DNA of 64,000 nucleotides from the NCBI RefSeq assembly GCF_001945395.1, contig NZ_MSXV01000058.1, forward strand, positions 408,545-472,544, read 5' to 3'. The first letter of the stretch is position 1, and each line of letters opens with the position of its first letter. A program made the position numbers and the translations under genes. Positions 17,196 to 25,900 of this stretch are shown piece after piece. This DNA comes from Pseudomonas sp. PA15(2017). GTDB lineage: Bacteria; Pseudomonadota; Gammaproteobacteria; Pseudomonadales; Pseudomonadaceae. Below the pieces are notes generated by a model. That model was not told the origin of the DNA, ran no database searches, and was given only the letters and a program-made list of their open reading frames with translations.

Positions 17196-18572
17196 TTATT
17201 GGAGATAAGCGTTGAACAGCCGTGTGGCCAGCAAGCCGGCCGGTGTGAAGTGGCTGGCGGGTGACATCAGCCCGATGAGCTTGTCGGCCTGCTGCTGGGG
17301 CGGCAGCGCGCGAAGCGCGGCGTGCAGTGCCTGCGCTTCATCGTCCAGGCCCACGGCCTGCTCGGTACTGGCCACTGCCGAGCGGCGACGCAGTCGGCCG
17401 CGACTCCGTGCGGGTGCCCAGTTACCGGCAATCCAGTCGTGCAGCAGTTGCTGTTCATAGCTGCTGAACACCCCGAACATGGCGGCGCGATCGCCCTGCA
17501 CCAGTTGCCAGAAACGACTGTTCTGCGGGTCTTCGTCACGGCGAATCCAGCCGCGTTTCTGCAGAGCCTCGAGAAAGGCACGCACCTGACCGGGCTCGCT
17601 GAGCCATTCGTTGACGGTACGCCCCTCGATCCGACAGTAGTCGGAGTGCACCTGGGTAGCCACTTCGCGCTTGCGCTCGAGCATCGCACAGACTTCGTCC
17701 TCGAGATCGAAGGCGGCGATCACTGCCGTGGAGCCAATGCCCAGATCGTTGAGCTGATAGCCACGAATCACGCGGCGGTAGAAGTCCTCGCGATCACCGA
17801 CCAGCGGCAGATTTTCCAGCACGGCCTGCACGGCCTTCTGGGCATGGCCGGTGCTGGCATTGTCGATGGTCACGTGCAGCTGGAAATAGTAAGGGTCGAT
17901 ATCCAGCTCGGTCAGCTCATAGCTGGTGATCAGCAGGTGCAGCGGCAATTGCTCGTAGCCCAGGTTGTAGCCGATCACTTCGGGCAGGTAATCATCGGCC
18001 AGATGACCGAGCGCCAGTTGCTGAGCGCCCTGCAGAAAATGCTCGTCTTCCAGCTCGGCCAACTCGTCGCAGCCGTGCTGGGCCAACAGCTGCTTGTACA
18101 GCACCACATGGTTCATGACCGGAACGCCGTCGCCCAGCTCTTCGAGATAGGTGCGCAGCAATGGCCGCAGGCGCTGTTCCTGCCAATGCCGGAGCAGCCC
18201 GTATAGCCAGGCGCCGTCGACCAGTTTGGTAGGCGCGACATGACGCAGAAAATACAGGGCATGGGCACGATTGCTGAAATAGCGCCGCGGCGCCCCCTGA
18301 CGCCTCGCCTGCAGGTACTGCCCATAGGCCTCGGTGGTGCGCTGGGCGGCCGTCCGCATCCAGTCGAGCAACGCCTCGGGCTGGGTGGGTACGTCACAAG
18401 GCAGCTCCTGGGCCTTGGCCAGTTGGCCATCCAGAAAACTGCGCGCCTCGTTCAACGCCCCCTCGTCCAGCTCGGGTTGCATCAGTCGCTCGTACAGCGT
18501 GCGCGCCGGACCAGCCTGCAGAAAATTGCAGCTCTGGCTGGGCGTGGTGAAGATCGGCATCAAAGTCGTCAT
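17196..18572 (-). CDS. Iron-containing redox enzyme family protein (heme-oxygenase-like fold)
   Basis: The 458-residue protein matches the pattern of the iron-containing redox enzyme / haem-oxygenase-like di-iron oxidase family. The core block runs LPEVIGYNLGYE (196-207), then DIDPYYFQLHVTIDNAS (224-240) and TGHAQKA, giving candidate iron ligands Glu198/Glu207, His233, Asp237 and His243. Characterised relatives of this fold (UndA, SznF, CADD, BesC) oxidise small molecules with O2. The N-terminal 150 residues and the C-terminal 150 residues, with a basic RSRGRLRRRS patch near 400, are not recognised. It is first in a two-gene unit with the methyltransferase. Substrate unknown. Confidence 0.7.
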   Translation of the reverse strand: MTTLMPIFTTPSQSCNFLQAGPARTLYERLMQPELDEGALNEARSFLDGQLAKAQELPCDVPTQPEALLDWMRTAAQRTTEAYGQYLQARRQGAPRRYFSNRAHALYFLRHVAPTKLVDGAWLYGLLRHWQEQRLRPLLRTYLEELGDGVPVMNHVVLYKQLLAQHGCDELAELEDEHFLQGAQQLALGHLADDYLPEVIGYNLGYEQLPLHLLITSYELTELDIDPYYFQLHVTIDNASTGHAQKAVQAVLENLPLVGDREDFYRRVIRGYQLNDLGIGSTAVIAAFDLEDEVCAMLERKREVATQVHSDYCRIEGRTVNEWLSEPGQVRAFLEALQKRGWIRRDEDPQNSRFWQLVQGDRAAMFGVFSSYEQQLLHDWIAGNWAPARSRGRLRRRSAVASTEQAVGLDDEAQALHAALRALPPQQQADKLIGLMSPASHFTPAGLLATRLFNAYLQ

Positions 18573-18748
18573 GGTCGGGGCCTTGCGTGGGCAGTTCGGA
18601 GGCGCCGTGAAACGAGGCGGCGCTCAAGCGATTCTTGGAATGGCCGACGCGAATGCCGCGCCAAGGCCTTATGGAATAGGGAGAATGGCGCGCGATAAAA
18701 GATTCAATCTGAAGGATCAGCGGCAGCCAACCCATTGCCTCAGGCACG

Positions 18749-18781
18749 AAAAAGCCAGGTCGAGCAGTGCTCGCCTGGCTT
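18749..18781 (-). terminator. Intrinsic terminator downstream of the LadS-type kinase gene
   Basis: On the minus strand AAGCCAGG-CGAGCA pairs with TGCTCG-CCTGGCTT, a 14-bp stem with one bulged base, followed by TTTTT. It lies 48 bases after the kinase stop codon and upstream of the di-iron protein gene. The two minus-strand genes are therefore probably separate transcripts. Confidence 0.75.
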
Positions 18782-18828
18782 CATCGAGGGTTTGGGGACC
18801 TTCAGCTATGAGCGGGTAATTGGCCCAG

Positions 18829-21234
18829 TCAAACCGTGCGGCACAGCACCCAGTCATGTAACAGTACGCGCAGTTCGTCGAACTTCACCGGTTTGGCCAG
18901 GTAATCGCTCATCCCGGCCGCCAGGCAGCGCTCACGATCCCCAGACTGGCTGTGGGCAGTGATCGCCAGCACCGGTAAGTCGATGCACGCCGGCAACTGG
19001 CGTATGGCGCGGCAGGTGGCGAAACCATCCATCACCGGCATCTGGCAATCGAGCAGCACCGCGTCGACGGCCTCACGCTGCAGGCATTCCAATGCCTCGT
19101 TGCCGTTGTCTGCAGTGCGTACGCGATAACCGAGCTTGAGCAGCATGCCGCGAATCACCAACTGGTTGATGGCATTGTCTTCGACCACCAGCACCGTGCA
19201 CTGCTCGGGCGCACGCACAGCCGTGCCAGCGCTGCGCCGCACGGTGGGTTCTTCGGCGAGCGTCTTTACGGGTAGCGCCAGTGCCAGGTCGAGACGGAAG
19301 ATGCTGCCGCCCGCTCCGGCGCGATTGGGCTCGTAGGCGAGAGTGCCGCCCAGCAGGTCGACCAGTTGCCGGCAGATGCTCAGGCCGATGCCCAAGCCGC
19401 CGTATTCGCGAGTCAACGAGGTATCGAGCTGATGAAAACGCCGATACAAGTCGGTCTCGCGGACGTTCTCCAGGCCGATGCCAGCATCGATCACCTCGAA
19501 GCTCAGCGGCAGGCTGTCCACCGCGGCCTGAGCATTGCTGCGCACGCGCAGGCGAACCTTACCCACCGCAGTGAACTTGATGGCGTTGTCGAGCAGGTAG
19601 CCCAGCGCCTGCGCCAGCTTCTGCCCATCGCCCTCGACGGTATCGGGCAGACGCTCGTCGAGATCCAGCTTGAAGTCCAGCCCCTTGGCGCGGGCCCGGC
19701 CCTCGAAGTTCGCGCACAGGCCGTCGAGCAACCCGCGCAGGCTGAAGGTTTCCCGCCGCGGATAGAGCCGGCCGGCCTGCAGTTCGGTCAATGCGAGGAT
19801 ATCGTTGACCATCTGCATCATGTCCCGCGCCGAACGGGTCGCGGTCTTCTGATATTGCTCGACCTCGGGGTCCAGGCGCAGGGTCTGCATCAGCTCCAGC
19901 GAGCCGATCACGCCGTTCATCGGCGTACGCAGCTCGTGGGTGACGGTGGCCAGGAAGTCGTCCTTGAGACGGTTGCTGTCGGCCAGTTCGTGGTTGAGCA
20001 TCTCCAGCTTGGCACTGGCACTCTGCAGGATGCGCGCACGCTCCTCCTTCATGCCATTGATACGGTCGGCCAGGGCCAGGGACAGCAGCGCCACCTCGAT
20101 GGCACTGCCAATCTGGCTGGCGTACATGGTCAGGAACACGTTGGGCAGGTAGCCGAGCACCATCAGCGTGTTGACCACTCCACCGAGCAGGAACGCCGCC
20201 CAGGCGATCAGGAAATACCGCGCCACACGCATGCCGCGCCACCAGGCCAACGCGCCGGCGATCGGCACCACCAGGGTGAACACCAGGGCCAGCACCGTGG
20301 CCAGGCGCAGCGACAGGGCGTAACTGACGCACAGCGCCAGGACCATCACCAGCGCGCCCCAGAGCATCAGCAGCAACAAGCTGCGGTCGATCCAAGGGCT
20401 GTGCTCGCGGGTATGCAGGAAGCTGCGCGCGAACTGGCAGCCGAACAGCGCCGTGGCGCCGATCAGAAACGGCGTCGCGGCGTTGGCCCACCAAGGGTTG
20501 TCCGGCCAGAAGAACTCGATGCCGGCGCCATTGACCGACACCTGGTACAGGCCGAACGAGGCGATGTAGAGGATATAGTAGAGGTAGCTGGTGTCCCGCA
20601 CGCTGATGAAGATGAACAGGTTGTAGATCGCCATCACCAGCAACACGCCGTAGATGATGCCCAGCACATAGATACGCGCCGGCTGTTCTTCCAGATAGGC
20701 GGCTGGCGACCACAGGCTCAGCGGTGCCTGGATCGAACCCTGGCTTTCCAGGCGCAGGTAGACACGGCGTACCTGCTCGGGCTGGAACTCGAGGGCGAAC
20801 AGGTAGTTGTTCTGGCGGATCTCGCGGCTGGAGAACGGCAATGCGTCGCCGGTGCGATGACTGAGCTGGAAGCGGCCATCGGCGCCTTCTTCATAGAGTT
20901 CCAGATGGTCCAGCGGTGGGTAGGCCAGCTCCAGCAACCAGCTCTGCGGATTGACGCTGGCCGCGCCGCGAGGCCGAAACTGCAGATCAATGCGCAACCA
21001 GAACGCCGAACGCGAGTAGCCGGCGTTCAGCACCGCCTTGTCGTGCTGGCGGAAGCTGCCTTGCAGGGCATTGGAAGTCACGTCGTCGATGCCCTTGTCG
21101 CCGCGTACGTCCTCGAATACCGCGATGTGCTCGCCGAGCGGCAAGACGCGAGTGCGCTCGTCGAATACCACCGGCTCGGCAGCACTGGCCAACAACGGGC
21201 AGAGCGCCAGAAGAACAATCAGAAAAACACGCAT
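18829..21234 (-). CDS. ladS: LadS-type hybrid sensor histidine kinase (7TMR-DISM)
   Basis: LadS is an inner-membrane calcium-responsive kinase that feeds the GacS/GacA-Rsm switch towards biofilm in P. aeruginosa. The 801-residue product has a signal peptide (1-18), a periplasmic DISMED2 sensor domain (about 25-165), seven membrane segments (about 185-390), a HisKA domain with His433 (THELRTPMNG), a HATPase domain and one receiver domain with Asp729 (LLDCQMPVMDG). A single receiver separates it from RetS, which has two. As I recall, ladS lies beside thiD in PAO1, and here the next conserved gene is also thiD. The start at 21234 gives the signal peptide; a longer frame lacks support. Confidence 0.82.
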   Translation of the reverse strand: MRVFLIVLLALCPLLASAAEPVVFDERTRVLPLGEHIAVFEDVRGDKGIDDVTSNALQGSFRQHDKAVLNAGYSRSAFWLRIDLQFRPRGAASVNPQSWLLELAYPPLDHLELYEEGADGRFQLSHRTGDALPFSSREIRQNNYLFALEFQPEQVRRVYLRLESQGSIQAPLSLWSPAAYLEEQPARIYVLGIIYGVLLVMAIYNLFIFISVRDTSYLYYILYIASFGLYQVSVNGAGIEFFWPDNPWWANAATPFLIGATALFGCQFARSFLHTREHSPWIDRSLLLLMLWGALVMVLALCVSYALSLRLATVLALVFTLVVPIAGALAWWRGMRVARYFLIAWAAFLLGGVVNTLMVLGYLPNVFLTMYASQIGSAIEVALLSLALADRINGMKEERARILQSASAKLEMLNHELADSNRLKDDFLATVTHELRTPMNGVIGSLELMQTLRLDPEVEQYQKTATRSARDMMQMVNDILALTELQAGRLYPRRETFSLRGLLDGLCANFEGRARAKGLDFKLDLDERLPDTVEGDGQKLAQALGYLLDNAIKFTAVGKVRLRVRSNAQAAVDSLPLSFEVIDAGIGLENVRETDLYRRFHQLDTSLTREYGGLGIGLSICRQLVDLLGGTLAYEPNRAGAGGSIFRLDLALALPVKTLAEEPTVRRSAGTAVRAPEQCTVLVVEDNAINQLVIRGMLLKLGYRVRTADNGNEALECLQREAVDAVLLDCQMPVMDGFATCRAIRQLPACIDLPVLAITAHSQSGDRERCLAAGMSDYLAKPVKFDELRVLLHDWVLCRTV

Positions 21235-21388
21235 GCGCCACCACGAATAGTCAGGCTGAGCTGCACCGCAGGGTGCCTCTCCGAGCTTATACCCCTGCAC
21301 AGCTCGGATATAGGAATGCCGGCCATTCTTTATGGCTGTCAGCCTGCCGTCGCAGGCCAGATGACGACAAAACGCGGGCGTCAATATA

Positions 21389-22267
21389 TCACTTTGAAGG
21401 GATGCGCAGTAACGCCTCGGTAATGGCTTCTGCCAGGTATTCAATGGAGAACACCCCGCCGTAGGTCCAGGTCGAGCGCATGGCCCCGAAGCGGCCCTCT
21501 CGCACGAAGGGCATCGCCTGCCACAGTGCGGTGGCGAACAATTGCTCCTGCTGGGCAAATGGCTCGATATGCAGAATCACGCCATCGTCGATTCGCCCGA
21601 GGGTCGTCACCGGGACTTGAACGATGCCCCATGGGCTGCGCGGTAACGGGTAGGCCGGCTGCAGGTGCAGCATGTTCATCGCGTGGTCGGCCATGGAGTT
21701 CTCGCCATTGATGAACACCGCGGTGGGCGACGAGAAGCGGATCACCGTGACCTTGGGCAGCGTGCCTTGAAAATGCGCCACCAGCCGCCGGTGCAGCTCA
21801 TCAACACGGGCCTGCATGGCGGCCAGCTCGGTCAGCGCCTGTTCTTCACGGCCAAAGTGGCGCGCCAGTTCCAGGTAGTTGTCTCGCGAGGTCAGGTAGT
21901 TGTCGTGGGCCTGGCTGAAGCTGCTGAACGACAACACCGGAGCAATGCGCTTGAGCTTGCCGCGGATATCCTCCAGCAGCGGTGGAATGACGATCAGCTG
22001 CGGCTTGAGCTGCGCCAGCAATTCCAGATTCGGCTCGGTGCGCGAACCGGCACTGGGTACGTCGTCTGGCAAGGCCGGGCGTACCACCCAGGTGCGGTAG
22101 TCCTCGGCATCGGCTACCGCCAGCGGAGTGATACCCAGCTTGAGCAGATGCTCGGCGGCCTCCCAGCCCAGTGCCACCACCCGGGGCTCGGCCGTGCCCT
22201 GCCCCTGCGCCCATAGCGGCAGCAGGCAGAGCAACGGCACCAGCCAGGCCCGCAACCATCCGTTCAT
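21389..22267 (-). CDS. Periplasmic siderophore/iron-chelate binding protein (FhuD-like)
   Basis: This is a substrate-binding protein of the class III (FhuD/BtuF) type, 292 residues with a cleavable signal peptide (MNGWLRAWLVPLLCLLPLWA) and no lipobox. The mature start EPRVVALGWEAAEHLLKLG and the segment LLAQLKPQLIVIPP are typical of ferric hydroxamate binding proteins. The ATG at 22267 overlaps the permease stop (ATGA). It is the last gene of a fhuF-fhuC-fhuB-fhuD order. The substrate is probably a ferric hydroxamate, by analogy with the fused permease and FhuF. No terminator was recognised after it. Confidence 0.82.
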   Translation of the reverse strand: MNGWLRAWLVPLLCLLPLWAQGQGTAEPRVVALGWEAAEHLLKLGITPLAVADAEDYRTWVVRPALPDDVPSAGSRTEPNLELLAQLKPQLIVIPPLLEDIRGKLKRIAPVLSFSSFSQAHDNYLTSRDNYLELARHFGREEQALTELAAMQARVDELHRRLVAHFQGTLPKVTVIRFSSPTAVFINGENSMADHAMNMLHLQPAYPLPRSPWGIVQVPVTTLGRIDDGVILHIEPFAQQEQLFATALWQAMPFVREGRFGAMRSTWTYGGVFSIEYLAEAITEALLRIPSK

Positions 22268-24279
22268 GCCAAACGCCTCTTGACCAACAGATAAACGAAA
22301 TAACTGCCACACACGACCGAAGCGACGATACCCACCGGAAGTTGCAGCGGGAATATCAGCACGCGGCCGAACCAGTCAGCCAGCAACATCAGCACACCGC
22401 CCAGCGCCGCCGCCAGCAACAGTTGCGGCAGCACGCGGCGGGCGCCGAGGATCGCCGCCATATGCGGTGCCAGCAAGCCCAGAAAGGCCACCGGCCCCAT
22501 CAGGCTGGTGACCAGCGCACAGAGTAGCGACACCAGCACCAGCAACGCCAGGCGTGCCTTGCGCACATCCAGGCCGCGGCTCAGAGCCACGCCGTCGCCA
22601 ATCGAGATCAGCGTCAGGGCACGGTGGCAGAGTATGCTCAGCACGCCAAGCAGCAGCACGCCACACGACAGCCACAGTGCCTGGCTGGCAGACACCCGAT
22701 AGGTCGAGCCGGCCAGCCAGCCGAGCAATGCAAAAGAGTCTGCGGTGCCCTTGGCTAGGCCGAACTGCAGTGCAGCATTGAGCAAGGCGGTCAGGGATAT
22801 ACCGACCAGCGCCATCAGCGCCGGCGAATACTGGTGCCTGCGCCCCAGCAACAGCAGAATGCCGAGCACCGCCAGGCTGCCGACAAAGGCCGCTATCGGC
22901 GCCACAAAACCGAGCAGCGAGCCGCCAAACACCATCAGCGCCAGCATCACCGCCAACGTGGCGCCAGCGGACAGACCGAGAATGTCCGGGCTGGCCAGCG
23001 GGTTACGCAACAGCCGCTGCAGCAGCACGCCGGCAATCGCCAGGCCGCAGCCAGCGGCAGCAGCGGTCAGCACCCTGGGCCAGCGCAGCGCCCAGATCAG
23101 CTCCGACGGCCATTGCAGCTGCCAGCCCGTGCTGGTGCGCCCCAGACAGACGCTCAGCAGCACCGCGCCCAGGGCCAGCAGCACGACCAGCAGGGCATAG
23201 CGTCGGCGCAGACGCTCCGGCCCCTCGGGCAACTGCAGGCCACGGGCATCCTCGGCGGACAGCTTGCGCCGCGACAGCCACAGCAAGGCGGGCGCGCCGA
23301 TCAGCGCGGCGGCCGCACCGCTGGGCACCAGGTCGGCGGTCCAGCGGTTGGCCAGCAGCGCCAGGGCATCGGTGGCGAGCAGCAGCACGGCGCCGAGCAA
23401 CACACTGTAGAGCAGTTCGTCCCGAGCCCGGCGGGCACCAAACAGGCGCGCCAGGTTCGGCGTCAGCAGGCCGATGAAACCGATCAGCCCCACGGCGGTG
23501 ATCGATACCGCCGTCATCCAGATCGACACCACGAACAGCCCGAGCATGATCGGCCAAAGGTTCAGGCCGCGGGCCTGGGCACCTTCACTGCCGAGCTGCA
23601 GCAGGGTCAGCGGGCGTGGCGCCAGGGCGATGACCAGCACGCCAACGAGCAATTTGGGCCATAGCCAGCCCACCCAGTGCCAGTCGATCTGCGCCAGGTC
23701 GCCAGCGCCCCAGACGAACAGCCCGCTGGTGTACTGGTTGTTGAGCAGCACCAGGCCGGAGGCCAGAGCACCAAGCAGCAGGTTCAGGGCCATGCCGGCG
23801 AGCACCACCGGCAGCCCGGCGATACCGTTGCGCCCGGCGATCAGCACCACCAGGCCCACCGCCAGCAGTGCACCGCACAGCGCCGCCCAATGGCCATGGC
23901 TGGCCGCGAAGGTCGGCACCAGCAAGGTCGCACACACCAGGCCGAGCCAGGCGCCGGACGAGGCACCAATGGTCATCGGCGATACCAGGCGATTCTGCGT
24001 CAGTTGCTGCAGCACGCTGCCGGACAGCCCCAGGGCGGCGCCAACCAGTATTGCCATGCACAGCCGCGGCAGGGCCGAAAGGTTGAATTGCAGGGCATCG
24101 AAATCATTGTGCGCCGCCCCGCTGATCACCGCCCATTGTTGCGCCAGCGGCAAGGCGGTGCTCAGTTGCAGGTGCAGCATCAGCAAGATCAGCAGCACCA
24201 GGAAGGTCAGCCCATAACGCAACAACTGCCCTCTCAGCTCGTTGGCCAGCGCGCTCGGTCGCGCCTCGGTAACCCCCAT
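22264..24279 (-). CDS. fhuB: Fused FecCD-type permease (FhuB-like)
   Basis: The 671-residue protein is two BtuC/FecCD permease halves in one chain, the layout of FhuB for ferric hydroxamates. The first half shows the conserved ALGLSGSVLQQLTQNRLVSP and GLIGFIGLLTPNLAR; the second repeats these as GLAIAGVLLQRLLRNPLASP and GPVAFLGLLAPHMA. About 18-20 membrane segments are expected. ATG 24279 is preferred; an in-frame TTG six bases earlier touches the ATPase stop codon. It overlaps the binding-protein gene by four bases. Confidence 0.9.
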   Translation of the reverse strand: MGVTEARPSALANELRGQLLRYGLTFLVLLILLMLHLQLSTALPLAQQWAVISGAAHNDFDALQFNLSALPRLCMAILVGAALGLSGSVLQQLTQNRLVSPMTIGASSGAWLGLVCATLLVPTFAASHGHWAALCGALLAVGLVVLIAGRNGIAGLPVVLAGMALNLLLGALASGLVLLNNQYTSGLFVWGAGDLAQIDWHWVGWLWPKLLVGVLVIALAPRPLTLLQLGSEGAQARGLNLWPIMLGLFVVSIWMTAVSITAVGLIGFIGLLTPNLARLFGARRARDELLYSVLLGAVLLLATDALALLANRWTADLVPSGAAAALIGAPALLWLSRRKLSAEDARGLQLPEGPERLRRRYALLVVLLALGAVLLSVCLGRTSTGWQLQWPSELIWALRWPRVLTAAAAGCGLAIAGVLLQRLLRNPLASPDILGLSAGATLAVMLALMVFGGSLLGFVAPIAAFVGSLAVLGILLLLGRRHQYSPALMALVGISLTALLNAALQFGLAKGTADSFALLGWLAGSTYRVSASQALWLSCGVLLLGVLSILCHRALTLISIGDGVALSRGLDVRKARLALLVLVSLLCALVTSLMGPVAFLGLLAPHMAAILGARRVLPQLLLAAALGGVLMLLADWFGRVLIFPLQLPVGIVASVVCGSYFVYLLVKRRLA

Positions 24280-24281
24280 GG

Positions 24282-25049
24282 TCAAGCGACCACGGCAATC
24301 TTGCGCGCCGAACCCGGCTGCTCGATCAGCTCGATGTCGATATCGTACAGCTGGCTGAGCAGCGGGCTGTGCAGCAGCTCGTCCGGCGTGCCGTCGAAGA
24401 AGATCCGCCCCTGTTTGAGCGCGACGATGCGGTCGGCGTAGCGGCAGGTCAGGTTGATGTCATGCAGGATGGCGACGATGCCACGCCCGGTGCTCAGGTT
24501 GAGCTCGCGCAGCAGGGTCATCAGCTCGTACTGATGCGCCAGGTCAAGGGCCGAGGTCGGCTCGTCGAGAAGAATTAGCGGTGACTGCTGGGCCAGCAGC
24601 ATGGCGATCCAGGCCCGCTGGCGCTCGCCACCGGAGAGGGTATCGGCCAGGTGATCGGCGTACCGAGCGACATCGGTCTGTTGCATGGCCTGCTCGATGG
24701 TCTCGCTGTCTTCACGTTGCCAGCGGCCCAGCAAACCGCGCCAGGGAAAGCGCCCCAGGCGCACCAGTTCACGCACCGTGAGCCCGGCGACATCCGGCAG
24801 ACGCTGGGGCAGAAAGGCCACCAGACGGGCGAAATCACGCTGACTGAAACGGCCCAGCGCCTTGCCATCGAGATGAAGGGTGCCGGTATCGGGCAGCAAC
24901 TGGCGGGCGATCAGGTTCATCAGCGTCGATTTGCCGGAGCCGTTGTGACCGAGAATCACCGTGAACTGGTCACCGGCCAGCTGCAGTTCGTCCACCGCCA
25001 GAGTCAGGCGACCGTCACGGCGCACCTGGATCGCTTCGAGTTTCAGCAT
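24282..25049 (-). CDS. fhuC: Iron-siderophore ABC transporter ATPase (FhuC-like)
   Basis: This 255-residue ATPase drives the permease encoded next to it. Walker A is GHNGSGKST, the signature is LSGGERQRAWIA, Walker B is LILLDEPTSALDLAHQ, and the switch histidine is in ILHDINLTCRYAD. The start MLKLEAIQVRR at 25049 lies inside the last codons of fhuF (7-base overlap) and gives the normal N-terminus. A longer in-frame reading to 25199 lies within fhuF. Confidence 0.93.
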   Translation of the reverse strand: MLKLEAIQVRRDGRLTLAVDELQLAGDQFTVILGHNGSGKSTLMNLIARQLLPDTGTLHLDGKALGRFSQRDFARLVAFLPQRLPDVAGLTVRELVRLGRFPWRGLLGRWQREDSETIEQAMQQTDVARYADHLADTLSGGERQRAWIAMLLAQQSPLILLDEPTSALDLAHQYELMTLLRELNLSTGRGIVAILHDINLTCRYADRIVALKQGRIFFDGTPDELLHSPLLSQLYDIDIELIEQPGSARKIAVVA

Positions 25050-25801
25050 TCGAGACTGAGTTCCTGACGCAGGCGCGCCAGGCGCTCTTCCTGCTTGAGT
25101 TTCGGACAGGTGCTGCAAAAGTTGCCGTCGGCGCGGCGAAAGTGCTGGCAACAGACCTTGCGCCCCAGGGCCAGGCGCTCGCGGCCATCGTCCAGACACA
25201 CCCCGATGAGCGAGCTGTCGCCGCGCAGCTCGAGGGCGTCCAGCCAGCGGCTTTCCAGCTGCTGCAGGCGGTCATTGGCCAGCGACTGCTGGCGCTGGAT
25301 CATCAGCAACGCGCCCAATACGCAATCCGCCTGCAGGCGCCGCGCCAGCTTACGGTGAATGCCGGCCACGGCATCGAACTCCTGCCACTGGCGCTCGACC
25401 AGGGCCTGCATCTGCTCGGCAGCGAAGTCGATCAGCACCGCCTGGCTGGCCCGCCGCGGGCAGTGCTCGGGCAGGCAGAAGCCATAGACCATGTTGTCGC
25501 ATACCGTCTGCCCCATGCCATCGAGGCAGGGCACACGATCGGCCAGGTGTACGCCGAACAGGCTCAGGTAGATGGGCTGCCAGATCAACAGCGTCCAGGT
25601 GCGCACCGTCCAGTAATGCACGCCAGCCTCGGGAAAGCTCTGCTGCAGCGACGCATACAGGGCAGCGACCCGCTCCAGGTTGCCCGCCGCGCCGCAGGCC
25701 AGCTCGTGGTGCGCACTGACGCCTACCCGCGCGGGAATGCCCGGCAGGGTGCGTGCGGTGACATCGAGCAGATGGTTGAGATCGCTGTTGGCCTGATACA
25801 T
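25043..25801 (-). CDS. fhuF: Siderophore-iron reductase FhuF
   Basis: FhuF-type proteins reduce ferric hydroxamates in the cytoplasm and release Fe2+. The 252-residue protein ends with the diagnostic [2Fe-2S] site Cys-Cys-x10-Cys-x2-Cys (KVCCQHFRR then NFCSTCP). It is first in the fhuF-fhuC-fhuB-fhuD unit, so uptake and iron release are encoded together. The ATG at 25801 has only a weak ribosome binding site. A Fur-box-like sequence lies about 80-100 bases upstream. Confidence 0.88.
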   Translation of the reverse strand: MYQANSDLNHLLDVTARTLPGIPARVGVSAHHELACGAAGNLERVAALYASLQQSFPEAGVHYWTVRTWTLLIWQPIYLSLFGVHLADRVPCLDGMGQTVCDNMVYGFCLPEHCPRRASQAVLIDFAAEQMQALVERQWQEFDAVAGIHRKLARRLQADCVLGALLMIQRQQSLANDRLQQLESRWLDALELRGDSSLIGVCLDDGRERLALGRKVCCQHFRRADGNFCSTCPKLKQEERLARLRQELSLEC

Positions 25802-25880
25802 CTGGCGGCCCCGGAGAGCATGGGTAACGGCCGCACGACAAGGCGGCAGATCACGAATTTAACCACGCCCATCGAGAACG

Positions 25881-25900
25881 CATCAAATTATCATTCGCGT
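25881..25900 (-). promoter_or_regulatory. Possible Fur box upstream of fhuF
   Basis: On the minus strand GCGAATGATAATTTGATGC matches the classical Fur 19-mer at 11 of 19 positions, with a perfect core AATGATAAT. It lies between the MFS transporter and fhuF, overlapping the end of the former. Iron repression of the Fhu operon would be expected, but this match alone is modest. Confidence 0.45.
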
